NCBI GenBank assembly: GCA_949318235.1
Contig: OX439131.1
Span: 7,404,768 to 7,468,767, forward strand
DNA length: 64,000 nucleotides
Direction: 5' to 3'
Source: Ecdyonurus torrentis
Lineage: Eukaryota; Arthropoda; Insecta; Ephemeroptera; Heptageniidae
Shown piece by piece: positions 38,028 to 48,800 of the stretch. Position 1 is the stretch's first letter, and each line of letters begins with the position of its first letter. Made by a program: the position numbers and the translations under genes. The notes under the pieces are model-generated. The model was not told the DNA's origin. It was given only the letters and a program-made list of their open reading frames with translations, and did no database searches.

Positions 38028-41000
38028 ATGACATCTACTCAAAATGGAGAATATACAACATCTCCTGTATACGAACGAGCTGTTTGTGAGTACAAAAATA
38101 ACAGCGAAAAATTCATTCTTGGTACGAGTGATTACAGCAGACAGTTTTCTCATATTTACACAATTCGCCTTAAGAAAATGAGAGAAAATCTTATGAAAAC
38201 GGCACAGAAGAAGTGGGGTAAGATAATTTTACATTCATTAACATATATGTACCGCAACGAAATCATAAAATTTCACAACTATACACTGAAATGCATTACT
38301 AAAATTGAAAGTTATTCATTTCGTTTCGGTACATACTATATCTTACAACGAGCACATTATACATACTGCATATATGTTTTAGGTTCAGAAATCCCAATCA
38401 TGGAGCTATATCAACTTCAGGAACAACGGGCTCAGGAACTCGACAAATGCATCATCATTGGAACGCTCTACAAGCAGCAAGTTCTCAAGCCCAACATATT
38501 AAAAGAGATAAGTGAAGAGGTTCGTTCTTTAAACATTTTCTTTTTGAATACACGCAGAATTTCTTAAAGCTGAAAATCAAAAGTATGGTATATGTACTAT
38601 TTATCGGCAGGTTGCAGTTATCGGCAGGCTGTTTTTACGGCGAAAGTGTTAAGTTTACGAGATTCTATAACTAGAACCAACCATCTAAGAATTCCGTCTA
38701 CTTGCATATCACTGCTTAAAACTCTTTTATCAGTAGAGGGGGCCAAGATAAATAGGGGTGCCGATAACTGCGGCAGTGTCGGTTTGGCTGCTTTTCTCAA
38801 CAATACTATAGGAATTTCAACCTTAAGACCCTTAAGCTGTCGATAACTAGCCCTAATACCATATACATACATACACCTCATACCAGTATGCTTTATGATA
38901 TGTATATGCTTATATGTTGCAGCATCAGTTAGAGCTTCAACCAACACGCACACAGTTCACAGATGACTCAGATGAATTAGTGCTTGAAGATGAACTTCAA
39001 CGCATTATCCTACTAGGAAAAATAGATGTACACTCTGTTGTTACAGGTATGCTTAGTAAACAAAAATATGGTGCAATAGTTGTACATAAGTCATAATTAT
39101 GTATATGCTCTAGTTGTTGGCAGTTACGATAATTGTAATAGTTATCGGCATGCTTGCCGCAAATATCAGTAAGGGGTTTGCTGTTGTCAGGCTGTTGTTG
39201 TTTTTTCATAAAATATGTTCCACTCATTTGAGAGTTTTGAAATTTTCACACAAAAATGCTAGGTTGTTATTAGTCATCTCTTTTTTGCTAAAATGAGTGA
39301 AAGGTATTTTAAAAATACAGATGCAGATAACAAGTGTAATATGATGCTTCCACTCCAAAAAAGAAGCATCTAGGCTTTCCAGTTTTGTGACGAGTAAAGC
39401 ATCTGCGATGCTAAGTGAATGGCTGCTAGTCCAGTCACCGCACTGCACAGAAAGTGTACATGCTCCACTCGTCTCAAAACTTCGCAAGGAGGCATCAAAT
39501 TACTATCCTTTTTTATTTATTTTATGTCCTACTCATTTAAGGACTTGAAACTACTGTTACAAGACAAGAATATGCAGTAGAACTGTAAATTTCTCAAAAT
39601 GAAAAACAAGCATTATAGCTGAGTAAGCTGGAGTCTTGAGCCACAAAACCTTGAAAATGAGCTCTCCAGCTTAAGAGGAAAGAAAGCTCTTCTATCCTTG
39701 TAAAATAAATTACAGAAATATATACAACTTTTAATAAAAATGTATTTTTCATGCTACAAAATTTAATTTTCCTATTTATTATACCTATATAAAAATTGGG
39801 AATATGTATATAATTGTTATTACTGTATCAATGTTTTGTTTGGCTTTTATTCTTTCAGAAGTCATTCACAGTCTCAACTTGAGCTGCTACCTTATTTTTG
39901 AGCTAGAAATTGAAAACCTGGATTAATACTTAAAATAATAATAAGCATGATCTCTAAAAAAAAATGTCCTGGGCGGGCAATTAAACCAGTTTAAATTTAC
40001 AGCTCTAATATGCAGTTTTTCAAAACATGAAATATACCTCAATTTTAAAGCCAAAATGTATGGAAAATATATTAAAAATATAACAATAACAGTGGGAAGC
40101 ATGCCATATACATATTTATAGACGTTTTTAAATGAATAATTTTGTAGAGCAGGCTAATGTACAATACATTAATATTTGTATAACATTTGCAGGCGTTGTT
40201 TGTGCTGTCTTGGGACATGATGGTCAAGAGGGCAAGTTTTCTGTTGAAGATTATTGCTTTGTAATGCCTAGTGAGCATGTGTATAAACCATTATCAGGAC
40301 CTGACAGGTATAGCACATCAATTTTATTCGCACAGGTGTATTGTCGTTGTTCCACTATATTGTTTGTTGTCCGCTTACCCTTGAAACAAAAATATGTAGG
40401 ATCCACCCCGATTATAAAAAATTTCCATTTCAAATCATTTGCAGCAAAAAATAATTTCAAGGTAAATTGGACATAGGACATTATAGTGGAACCTTGACGA
40501 TATGTGAATAAGATTTTAATTTATTTTTCTTTATTTCAGGCTTGTTGTGTTAGTGAGTGGCTTGGGTATCGGAGGATCTAATGCATCCATTGCAGCTCTA
40601 GCTGCAGAGCTTCTTACTGAGTGGGTGTGTGGAGAAGCAGGCAGTGAAGAAGACCAAAAGAGGTTGGCCAATGTAGTGAGAGTAGTTTTTGCTGGCAACA
40701 GTCTTCAAGAAAGTTCTCAAGATCGTCTGATGTCTCGTAAACTCAATAACATAGAAACAAATGCTCAGACTGCATTACTCAGCAATATGGTTCTGTTAGA
40801 TGACTTTCTTGTTCAACTACTGGTAAGAGTTACTTTCTAATCCATCCTGACATTTTCTTTAATTATTATTATTTTTAGCCTATATATATTTTTTTATTTT
40901 TTATTATTTTTAAATGTGTTTTTCTTTTCGTAGGCCAGTGTAGATGTTGACTTGATGCCTGGAGAGTTTGATCCTTGCAACAATATGATGCCACAACAAC

Positions 41001-43591
41001 CACTACATCGCTGTCTGCTGCCAGAGGTATATTAAATAAAAATTCAACCTGAATGTAAAACTAAAGTGTATTTTGTGTTTCTAAAAATAGATACATAAGA
41101 ATTGGTTCAATTTTTATTTCAGTCATCTCGTTATCCTACCATGCACTCTGTCAGCAATCCATACAAATGTGAAGTGGGAGGTCGCCTACTGCTGGGAACA
41201 TCTGGCCAACCACTTGCTGACATGGCAAGCTTGTGTCGTCAAGAAGATCGCTTGGAACTTCTGCAAAATAGTCTTGAGTGGGGACACATTGCGCCAACTG
41301 CACCAGACACGCTACGTAAGTCAAGCAACAATACAGAAATCTCTTCTGACTGTATCTAACAATTGTAATATGTATCCTAATAACATACTATCTACCCTTC
41401 ATCAAATATAACAAATTTCAGTAAATTGCAAAGTTTTTTTTTTATAATACAAATGTATAGGTATCTATGTCCTCAAATATATAAAAATGTTGAAAAAAAT
41501 TATGTATTAAAAAAAAGCTTACTCAACTATTTTGAAGGGCAAAAATTTAACAGCCCTTTTAAGGAAAAATACTGTTGTCAAAGTTAAGGGTTGTCTTTAG
41601 TTGGCTTGTATCTCAAAATCTAAAAAAGAAAATTTCCTAATGTTTTGATGTCACCCCAAACTTAATGATAACAGCTACCCATGATAAAATTTTCATTACC
41701 CATGACCATCAAATAAGAGAGAAAAGAATTTTTGAAATTTACTCAAATTAACATGGTCTCTTATGGGACTAAAACTTCAAAAAATCATAATACAAAATCT
41801 AGCACGGTGACCCCCCAAAATTTTTACATTTTTGAAGTTACCTTAACCTAATGTATCACCATGCAAAATTTCAGATTTTTCCTTCTTTACAACTTTTTAG
41901 TCAAATCCCGTAGTAGCTGATTTCCCGCCTTAAGTTTTTCAAACAATTTTAGTCCATTTATATTGCTTTATTCCCCCCCCCCCTTCTCTCTCTCTCTCTC
42001 TCTCTCTTCTTTCGTGGTTTATTGCATCAGATAATGTTTTTGTTATTGAATGATATTATGTGGTAAGATTTTTATTGTTATTATTTTAATGCTGATAAAA
42101 TGACTTATTATTGAAACTAAAATTTATATTTTTACAGCGTGTTTCCCATGCTACAATGATGATCCATTCATCATGGATGAATGTCCTGATATATTTTTTG
42201 CTGGCAACCAACCTAAGTTCCAGACCAAAATATTTACTGGTAAGTTTCAGAATAACTCAAAACTACACATCACAATTAGTTACATAATGTTATAATTTGC
42301 ATTGCTTTTATAAATTCCAAATTAACTTGTTACTTTCAGGGTTTCGACTATTTTGCCCAACCCGAAAAAACCCAGTGGGTTTTTTCGAAAAAACCCACCT
42401 TGAAAAATCCCGAAAAAACCCACGAAAAAACCCACTTCTTAAAAAATGACTAAATGCAAAGAAAGATAGTTTAATTTAATTTTTTAACTTTGCTTACAAT
42501 GCATACTTTTTAATATGGAATCATTATATTTACTTTTTAAACAGTACATTGATTGTGTAGAGTTTTTAAATGTCTGGCCGATCATCATTTCATTAATTAA
42601 TTTATAATTTAAATAATGGCGAAGGTCAACAGATACCTCAAATCCCAAGACCTCATCATAAATCAGTCTTTTATTTATAAATATCTCAACCAAATAATAA
42701 TAATAATACTCTGACCAAGTCCTAAAGTGCAGATACATAAATTTAGATTTAACATGCAGCCATGGTTGCAAAACAAAGAGAGACAACACTTTTTTTTTCT
42801 TTTTTTTTTTTTTTTCATGGTTTGCAAAATTTGCATTGCAGGATTTAATTTAAGAATGACACGTTTTCAACTTTTAATCATAATAATACGTTTCTGCAAT
42901 AATTGAGTCTTTAATTATTGATGGCTATTGACACCGCGCGAAACTATACTTTTTTAATGTGACGGGTATCAAAGGTTAACTTATTGTTAAAAACCATGGC
43001 TCGCAAGCAAAACTGGTCCTACCTGCTTGAGTGAGATGCTATACACCTAATTATACATTATATTTTGTCTAGCCTCCTCTACTCTATTTCTTTTTCAGGG
43101 TATTGTCAATCAAAGTGACAGATATTTTAGTTTGTTGGTCAGAGTATTATTATTTATTAAAATAAATTGAAGAAAAAAAAAAAAGAAAAAAAAAGTTATA
43201 TTTTGTTATTTTAGTTTAAAATATCTTTGTTAAAAAATATTTCCAGCATTTGTATATTTTATGATAAATATTTTTTACAGACTCAAATAAAAAAAAAAAT
43301 GATTAAACCCACCTTTTTTTGAAAAAACCCTGATAAAACCCAAAAAACCCGGGGTTTTTCAGGGTTTTATCGAAAAATCCCGAAAAAACCCGGGTTTTTT
43401 CAAACCCTGGTTACTTTTGGTCAAACTGACGATGTGTATTCTTCTGTGTTGTAGCACCAGAAGGCCAGAAGGTTCGTCTCGTCTGCATTCCATCTTTCAG
43501 CCAAACACAGACTTGTGTTGTGATCAACCTGAACACTCTAGATTGCTACCCCATCCAGTTCTCAATCCCAGATTTTCCCATGGAGCAGTGA
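38028..43591 (+). CDS. POLD2: DNA polymerase delta subunit 2 (B subunit)
   Basis: Non-catalytic B subunit linking the polymerase delta catalytic subunit to the other subunits in the nucleus. Nine exons: 38028-38217, 38383-38519, 38923-39046, 40193-40307, 40540-40822, 40934-41026, 41123-41315, 42138-42239, 43455-43591; in frame, 457 aa (human 469). The N-terminus has [16 protein letters not shown], then the OB-fold part with [18 protein letters not shown] and [12 protein letters not shown]. The inactive calcineurin-like domain starts near residue 189 ([13 protein letters not shown]) and includes [26 protein letters not shown] and FFAGNQPKF. All are diagnostic for this family. The exon 2 donor is GTTCGT, weaker than the rest. 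Introns 2, 7 and 8 each carry a DNA transposon relic. It is divergent from USE1. Confidence 0.97.
38586..38861. mobile_element. TA-flanked MITE, copy 1 (POLD2 intron 2)
   Basis: A 276 bp element between TA dinucleotides. It begins TGGTATATGTACTATTTATC and its other end, read in complement, begins TGGTATTAGGGCTAGTTATC. The interior includes TTACGGCGAAAGTG and AGAGGGGGCC. It is homologous along its whole length and in the same orientation to 46280-46553. The TA target suggests a Tc1/mariner-type origin. Open frames within it are spurious. Confidence 0.88.
41563..41929. mobile_element. Diverged relative of the TTAA MITE (POLD2 intron 7)
   Basis: The minus-strand reading of this interval aligns with the element at 13793-14115: AAAATCTGAAATTTTG, then GGGGGGTCACCGTGC, then ATGATTTTTTGAA and CCCATAAG. 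TTAA occurs at both proposed ends (41559-41562, 41930-41933), but the terminal repeats are no longer recognisable, so the boundaries are uncertain. Confidence 0.6.
42337..43409. mobile_element. hAT-type non-autonomous element, 1073 bp
   Basis: Fills most of POLD2 intron 8. It starts CAGGGTTTCGAC and ends TCAAACCCTG, flanked by exact 8 bp duplications GTTACTTT (42329-42336 and 43410-43417). Both ends carry arrays of AAAAAACCC / GGGTTTTTT blocks. A 101-codon minus-strand frame (42484-42789) shows no transposase motif that I recognise, so the element appears non-autonomous. Confidence 0.9.
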
Positions 43592-43694
43592 TTTTTATTT
43601 GCTGATTCTACTACATTTAATTTTAATTTATATTTCTATGGAATTATTTCATTTATTATGACATTTACTGCATTTATGGTGGGAGGGAGGTTAA

Positions 43695-43997
43695 AGGCGT
43701 AGAACACCTTGAACGAAAAAGTTGCGTCATATCCTAACAAACCTGAAAATCAAATTTGGCCGGAGTCATTGATTTCTAATTTATTTTCCATTCGCAAAAT
43801 GCCGCTGCCGGTCACTGACGTCACAGCTCGCCTGGTCCACGCGCAAGTAAACCGGGCGAGCTGTGACGTCAGTGACCGGCAGTGGCAGTTTGTGAATGGA
43901 AAATAAATTATAAATCAATGACTCCGGCCAAATCAACGTTGATTTTCAGGTTTGTTAGGATATTACGCAACTTTTTTGTTCAAGGTGTTCTACGCCT
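43695..43997. mobile_element. TTAA-flanked 303 bp palindromic element
   Basis: Near-perfect inverted repeat over its whole length. The ends AGGCGTAGAACACCTTGAAC and GTTCAAGGTGTTCTACGCCT are exact complements. TTAA flanks it (43691-43694, 43998-44001). The arms include TGACGTCA twice (43816-43823, 43864-43871) and GAGCTGTGACGTCAGTGACC. It lies about 100 bp after the POLD2 stop and before the likely poly(A) signal, so the hairpin is probably in the 3'UTR. Confidence 0.9.
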
Positions 43998-44096
43998 TTA
44001 AGATCTAAAATTCAAAATTTAAAAATATATATCAAGTGTGCACAAGTTTTTGTATTAGGTATTAGGTTCCATAAAAGGAAAATGTAAATACAGTAT

Positions 44097-44102
44097 AATA
44101 AA
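44097..44102 (+). terminator. POLD2: Probable POLD2 poly(A) signal
   Basis: AATAAA about 505 bases after the POLD2 stop codon and the first clear one on this strand. Cleavage would fall about 44110-44130, at the edge of the next foldback. Confidence 0.5.
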
Positions 44103-44110
44103 TATATTGA

Positions 44111-44461
44111 GAGTTTGTAATTTAACGCCTATTTTACACGGGAAGTTTTAATGAAAGGGTTTAGCTTTCGTGTTACACCGTGTTATATAAGCAGTAAACT
44201 GACATTGAAAAGGAATTCGGCTCGACCGGGACTCGAACCCGGATCTTTGGTTTCCCAGACCACTGCGTTAACCATTACGCTACCGAGACTCCTTCCAATT
44301 CAACATCATTCACTGCTCATATATAGTCAGCTTTTTTATATAGTCGAGCCGAATTCCTTTTCAATGTCAGTTTACTGCTTATATAACACGGTGTAACACG
44401 AAAGCTAAACCCTTTCATTAAAACTTCCCGTGTAAAATAGGCGTTAAATTACAAACTCTCA
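44111..44461. repeat. Large foldback enclosing a tRNA-like sequence
   Basis: Outer arms 44111-44226 and 44344-44460 are complementary over about 116 bp: GAGTTTGTAATTTAACGCC against GGCGTTAAATTACAAACTC, continuing through AAAGGGTTTAGCTTTCGTGT and AAAAGGAATTCGGCTCGA. The loop (44227-44343) contains the antisense tRNA-like segment. Confidence 0.85.
44220..44294 (-). tRNA. tRNA-like sequence, probably SINE-derived
   Basis: The minus strand reads TAGCGTAATGGTTAACGC (D arm, box A), an anticodon arm with loop CTGGGAA, and T arm CCGGGTTCGAGTCCCGG (perfect stem). The acceptor halves GTCTCGG and TCGAGCC pair at six of seven positions counting a G-U. The anticodon position would read GGG, which eukaryotic cytosolic tRNA sets normally do not use. 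The same unit with a longer tail is repeated at 44568-44757, so I take it as a tRNA-derived repeat rather than a working tRNA gene. Confidence 0.4.
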
Positions 44462-44567
44462 TAACTGCCCTCTACGTGGAGGCATATAGCTCGCAAGAGC
44501 ACCCGCCATGACTGCTTAGCAGTTTAAACTGTCGCGCCAACGAAGGCAGGCGCATGGCAAGCAGCGA

Positions 44568-44757
44568 AAGCTGACTATATATGAGCAGTGAATGATGTTG
44601 AATTGGAAGGAGTCTCGGTAGCGTAATGGTTAACGCAGTGGTCTGGGAAACCAAAGATCCGGGTTCGAGTCCCGGTCAAGCCGAATTCCTTTTCAATGTC
44701 AGTTTACTGCTTATATAACACGGTGTAACACGAAAGCTAAACCCTTTCAATAAATAT
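44568..44757 (+). mobile_element. tRNA-like repeat, plus-strand copy
   Basis: Same unit as the antisense copy at 44152-44332: leader AGCTGACTATATATGAGCAG, tRNA-like core with boxes A and B (44620-44690), then tail GAATTCCTTTTCAATGTCAG to AAGCTAAACCCTTTCAATAA. Here the acceptor 3' half is TCAAGCC and pairs less well than in the other copy. A tail-only copy lies at 44343-44421. Confidence 0.75.
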
Positions 44758-44854
44758 ATTTTTGTTCAAAGTACAGTAAAATTTTTGTGATTAAAAATGA
44801 ACTTTTTCTTAACATAAATTGTGTTTGTTTTTTTTATTTCTGTTTCTGTTTGAC

Positions 44855-44944
44855 ATATTATATTATATTATATTATATTATATTATATTATATTATATTA
44901 TATTATATTATATTATAATATATTATATTATATTATATTATATT
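44855..44944. repeat. (TATAT)n pentanucleotide satellite
   Basis: About 18 tandem ATATT-type pentamers with one slip in phase near 44916. The 84-codon open frame over it is a repeat artefact. Confidence 0.95.
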
Positions 44945-45726
44945 CTGAAAAGAATGAAGATTATAGATATAAGTATAATGCACTCAATATGCTATTCAGG
45001 CCTATTCATTCATTTTTTTCCAAGCTTCTTGATTGTTGCAAGATCAATAAGGAAAGTGCCACTCAACCTTTAAAATAGAACATTAATAATATATGCATTC
45101 TCCTTGCGGGAAAAAATCAAACATATAATGATATAAAATATTGAGCAAGATTACCTTAAAATGTTTGCTTTGCACTCTTTGAAAGAATGTGTTATTTCTC
45201 CAATTTGTTTTATTTCTCATTCATCTTAGACATAAATGAGTCGTTCTTTTAATCATGACAAAGGAGCAAAGTTGAAGGAAATCGAAATGTGGTAGTATAA
45301 AGCAAAAATCACTTCCATAGCTTTGTCACTAAAATGAGAGGAATTTATATATAAACTATAAAAAATTAATTCAATGAGAAATATAACAAAAAGCTATCCT
45401 GACGTGTTTTTTTATGAAATTATAGGATTTTTTTTTTTTTTTTTTTTTTTTACATTTCTTATAAAGAAAAAAACAAACAATACTAGTGACAATTTACTTT
45501 ATATATTGTAGGGAAACAATGACATCTCTGTTATCAGTAATTTCCAATGTAATAATATTTAAAGCTTAATTTTCCCGTTTTATATTATATTATATTAATT
45601 CCATGTACGACTGTATAACTCTTCACGTTTCAAGAAGTCTGTATTAAACTGTTTTCTGTATATAATAATAAACACAGTAGAAGTCTGTTTTATTCATTGG
45701 CTGTCTAGTTAAGAAAAAAAAAAAAG
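44945..45726. other. AT-rich intergenic DNA before the UGT-like gene
   Basis: No exon-like sequence; a poly-T run lies at about 45427-45450. Confidence 0.6.
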
Positions 45727-45896
45727 GTGACGTCACCGCGAGGGCAAGTGCAGCCGGGGCCAAGCAGACAAGCCGCGCTGGAGCAGAGAAAAACAGACAG
45801 ACAGACGCTCACAGCCGGCGCATCATTTGATCTGATATATTATGGTGCGGGTGGATCTTTATTGAAGAATGTGAGCACCAAGTTGCACCAGCAAGC
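45727..45896 (+). promoter_or_regulatory. 5' region of the UGT-like gene with CRE-type site
   Basis: Abruptly GC-richer DNA just upstream of the start codon. It holds a perfect CRE palindrome TGACGTCA (45728-45735) and a stretch with CAGACAGACAGAC. It is likely the core promoter and 5'UTR. The start site was not located. Confidence 0.5.
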
Positions 45897-48800
45897 ATGG
45901 AGCATGCACCGTTGATTGTGATTTTGCTTGTATGCGGTTTGGTTATCGGTAATGGTGCACACGATGAACACCAAAAAGTTATAAATAGTGACGCGACCAA
46001 ATCCGCGAAATCTCGTGTACCCGTGCTATTCATATCACTGGATAGTGGAGAAGGTGCGAGACTCATGTTGGAAGCAGCGCTTCTGCTGACCCAATCGCAA
46101 GAATTTAATTGTTCTGTGATACTTGTGGGTGCGCAAGATTTTCCGTCTCTCGATTTGGAACTTCAGAGATGGGCACCAATAAAGGTGCAAATTTCATTTA
46201 CTTGTATGGGCCAAGGATAAAAAAAAAAAAAAAAAAAAAAAAAAAATGCATGGTGTTTTATATATAATAAAATAATGTATGGTATATGTACTAGTTATCG
46301 GCAGGCCACAGTTATCGGCAGGCTCTTTTTACGGCGAAAGTAATAAGTTTGCGAGATTTTAACTATAGAACCAAAACCATCTTAGAATTCCGTCTACATG
46401 CCATATACCACTGCTTAAAAATCTTTTATCACTAGAGGGGGCCGAGATAAATAGGGGTGCCGATAACTGCGGCAGTGTCGGTTTGGCTGCTTTTCTCAAC
46501 AATACTATAGGAATTTGAACCTTATAAGCTGCCGATAACTAGTCCTATTACCATAGTTTTATAAAGAAAATAATAAATGAATATAAATTCTTAGTAATTA
46601 AATGAAAGTTTCTTCATGCTTTATAATATTAAATATTAGACTATATATATTATATATAATACATATAAGTATAATATCTAATATGTTAATTGTGTACAGA
46701 TATTTCGAGTAAAGACAATTAGTAGTGAGCAGCAGACGTCCTCGTCTCATGCTCCCCTGACGGAGAACGAGACTGCATCGAGTCTCTCAGCGTGCACTGC
46801 GCTCGTGAATGCCAAGGATATTGTCCAGCATTTCCTCCACTCACGACCTAAGCTCATAGTTTTTCCAGGTTTCCTGCACGATGGTTGCATACTAAATCTA
46901 TTTAGAGGTATTACATAAGTGTATCTAATTTTAGTGCAATTAATCAAATGTAATGAATAAAAAAATTATATTATATCAAAAATTGATTTGTCATTCAAAT
47001 ATAAAAATATATAATAAAATCAATGAAGAGCATCGATATCATCGTTACAGCAGATAAATATATTATTAATAATTTCATCAATTTAATTTTCTTGGATATT
47101 AATTTTTGTATATACATACATACATCATATCATATAATGCACATATATATTATGTAAATTATAAATATATTAAATTTCTGTTTTATTTTTTATTTGCAGA
47201 AAAAAACTGAAGTAGTTGTAATATAATATACGTTAGGGTAGAACTCATATAGAATAATTAATACGAAGAAATTTATAACATATGTATATATACATAAATT
47301 TTTATGCAGTTTAGGATCCTTTGAAAACTTTATTATTGATTGTTTTAATAAATTATAATGAATAAATTTTATTATATTATTCATTACATGTATTTTTATT
47401 TTATTACTATTCGTTTGTTAATTAAAATTTATATATTTTTTTTATTATATGTATACTGTTAATGTATTACACAAAATAGAAATGAGCATTCTTGAAAATT
47501 AATAAAAATACAACACCAATTTTAAACACATTTATGTGTTCAAAATTCTTGTATTTTGAGTTTGAAAATTTTGTTATATACATATGCACACACACACACA
47601 CACACAGTATATGACTTTGTTAAAAGTAAATAATTGTCATATTGACCTTTTAAAAATATTTTATTAAACTTTTGTCTCTCCTAAATCACTATACTATGGT
47701 TTATATATTTTATGTACATGTATATTTCATTCACTATAAAAGAGTCTCTTATAGGAAGTGCGGCAGTGGTCTGGTCTACAGGCGCTACCTCCTCTGCATG
47801 GCTGGGTCACGCCACGAACGCGGTACCGTTCTCCACGCATCAAACACCACTTCAGCATGAACCCTCCAAATCCTCCTTTGAGAGTCTCCAAGCTGCGTGG
47901 TCATGGTCTTCATTCACAAAAAATATCGAGTCCCAATACTGGAATCCTTCAGCAGCTATAGTTGGCACGCACCTTGAAGTGTAAAATTTTTAATCATTTT
48001 TATCATCATTTATATTTTACATATAAAATAAACAAATTTCAGTTTTTTTTTAACTATGGACAACCTTTTTAATTTTTTTTAAAATCTATTTTAATTGTAT
48101 AGTTAACAAAGATCTATTGACAATAATTTTTATTTTTTGTGTGCACGTGTCTATGTTATTATATAGTCCAGCGTTTGGTGTTGACGAGGCTTATCGTCAG
48201 GTCGCGTTACAGATGTCGGCCTCGCATCCCTTGTTGGAGCGACCTGTTGCATCGTTGCCCATTCGGATCTCAGTCGGCTGTTTCCACTGCCGACACGCAG
48301 GACCTTTGCCTCCAGTAAGAGTTTTATTTCTTATAATGCTTGCAGTTAAATAAATTAATTGACCTCTCGTATATATATTTGGTAGGAGTTACAAGAATGG
48401 GTGATTCCTCGGCGAGGTGGTATGGTTTTAATTCTGCTCCCTAAAACGGCACTGAATGGAGAACTGCTGACTATCACGGCTCGAGATCTGCCTCAGTTTG
48501 CTTTTCTCTGGCTTGGAGCTTCAAATTCTGTGATCAACGAGACTATTTTGCCTTCGAATCTAGTGATTCATCCAACCTGTCCCGAGCAAGACGCTCTAGG
48601 TGATGAGTCTCTTTGAAATATTATAGATTGCTCTGCAGTTGCTATATCAAAATATTCTATCCACTTTATCCCTAATTATCTTCTAATATTATTTTTTAGT
48701 GTAGTTTTTACATTTTTTTCTTCTTATTGTCGTACTGAGATAATTTTTTTACTAATTAAAATATCATGAAAATCACAGTATCTTCCCCCCCCCCCTTTGC

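Noticed and set aside
38028..38567. Unspliced 179-codon frame at the start of POLD2
   Set aside because: Reads through intron 1 (38218-38382). The family alignment and GT-AG sites show that only 38028-38217 and 38383-38519 are coding.
38592..38953. Open frames of 84 and 111 codons on both strands in POLD2 intron 2
   Set aside because: They fall within the TA-flanked MITE and its flank; the homologous copy at 46280 does not keep them.
44472..44654. Minus-strand 60-codon frame near the tRNA-like repeat
   Set aside because: Antisense of the tRNA-like repeat; the same peptide appears in the frame at 44151-44396 only because the repeat is duplicated.
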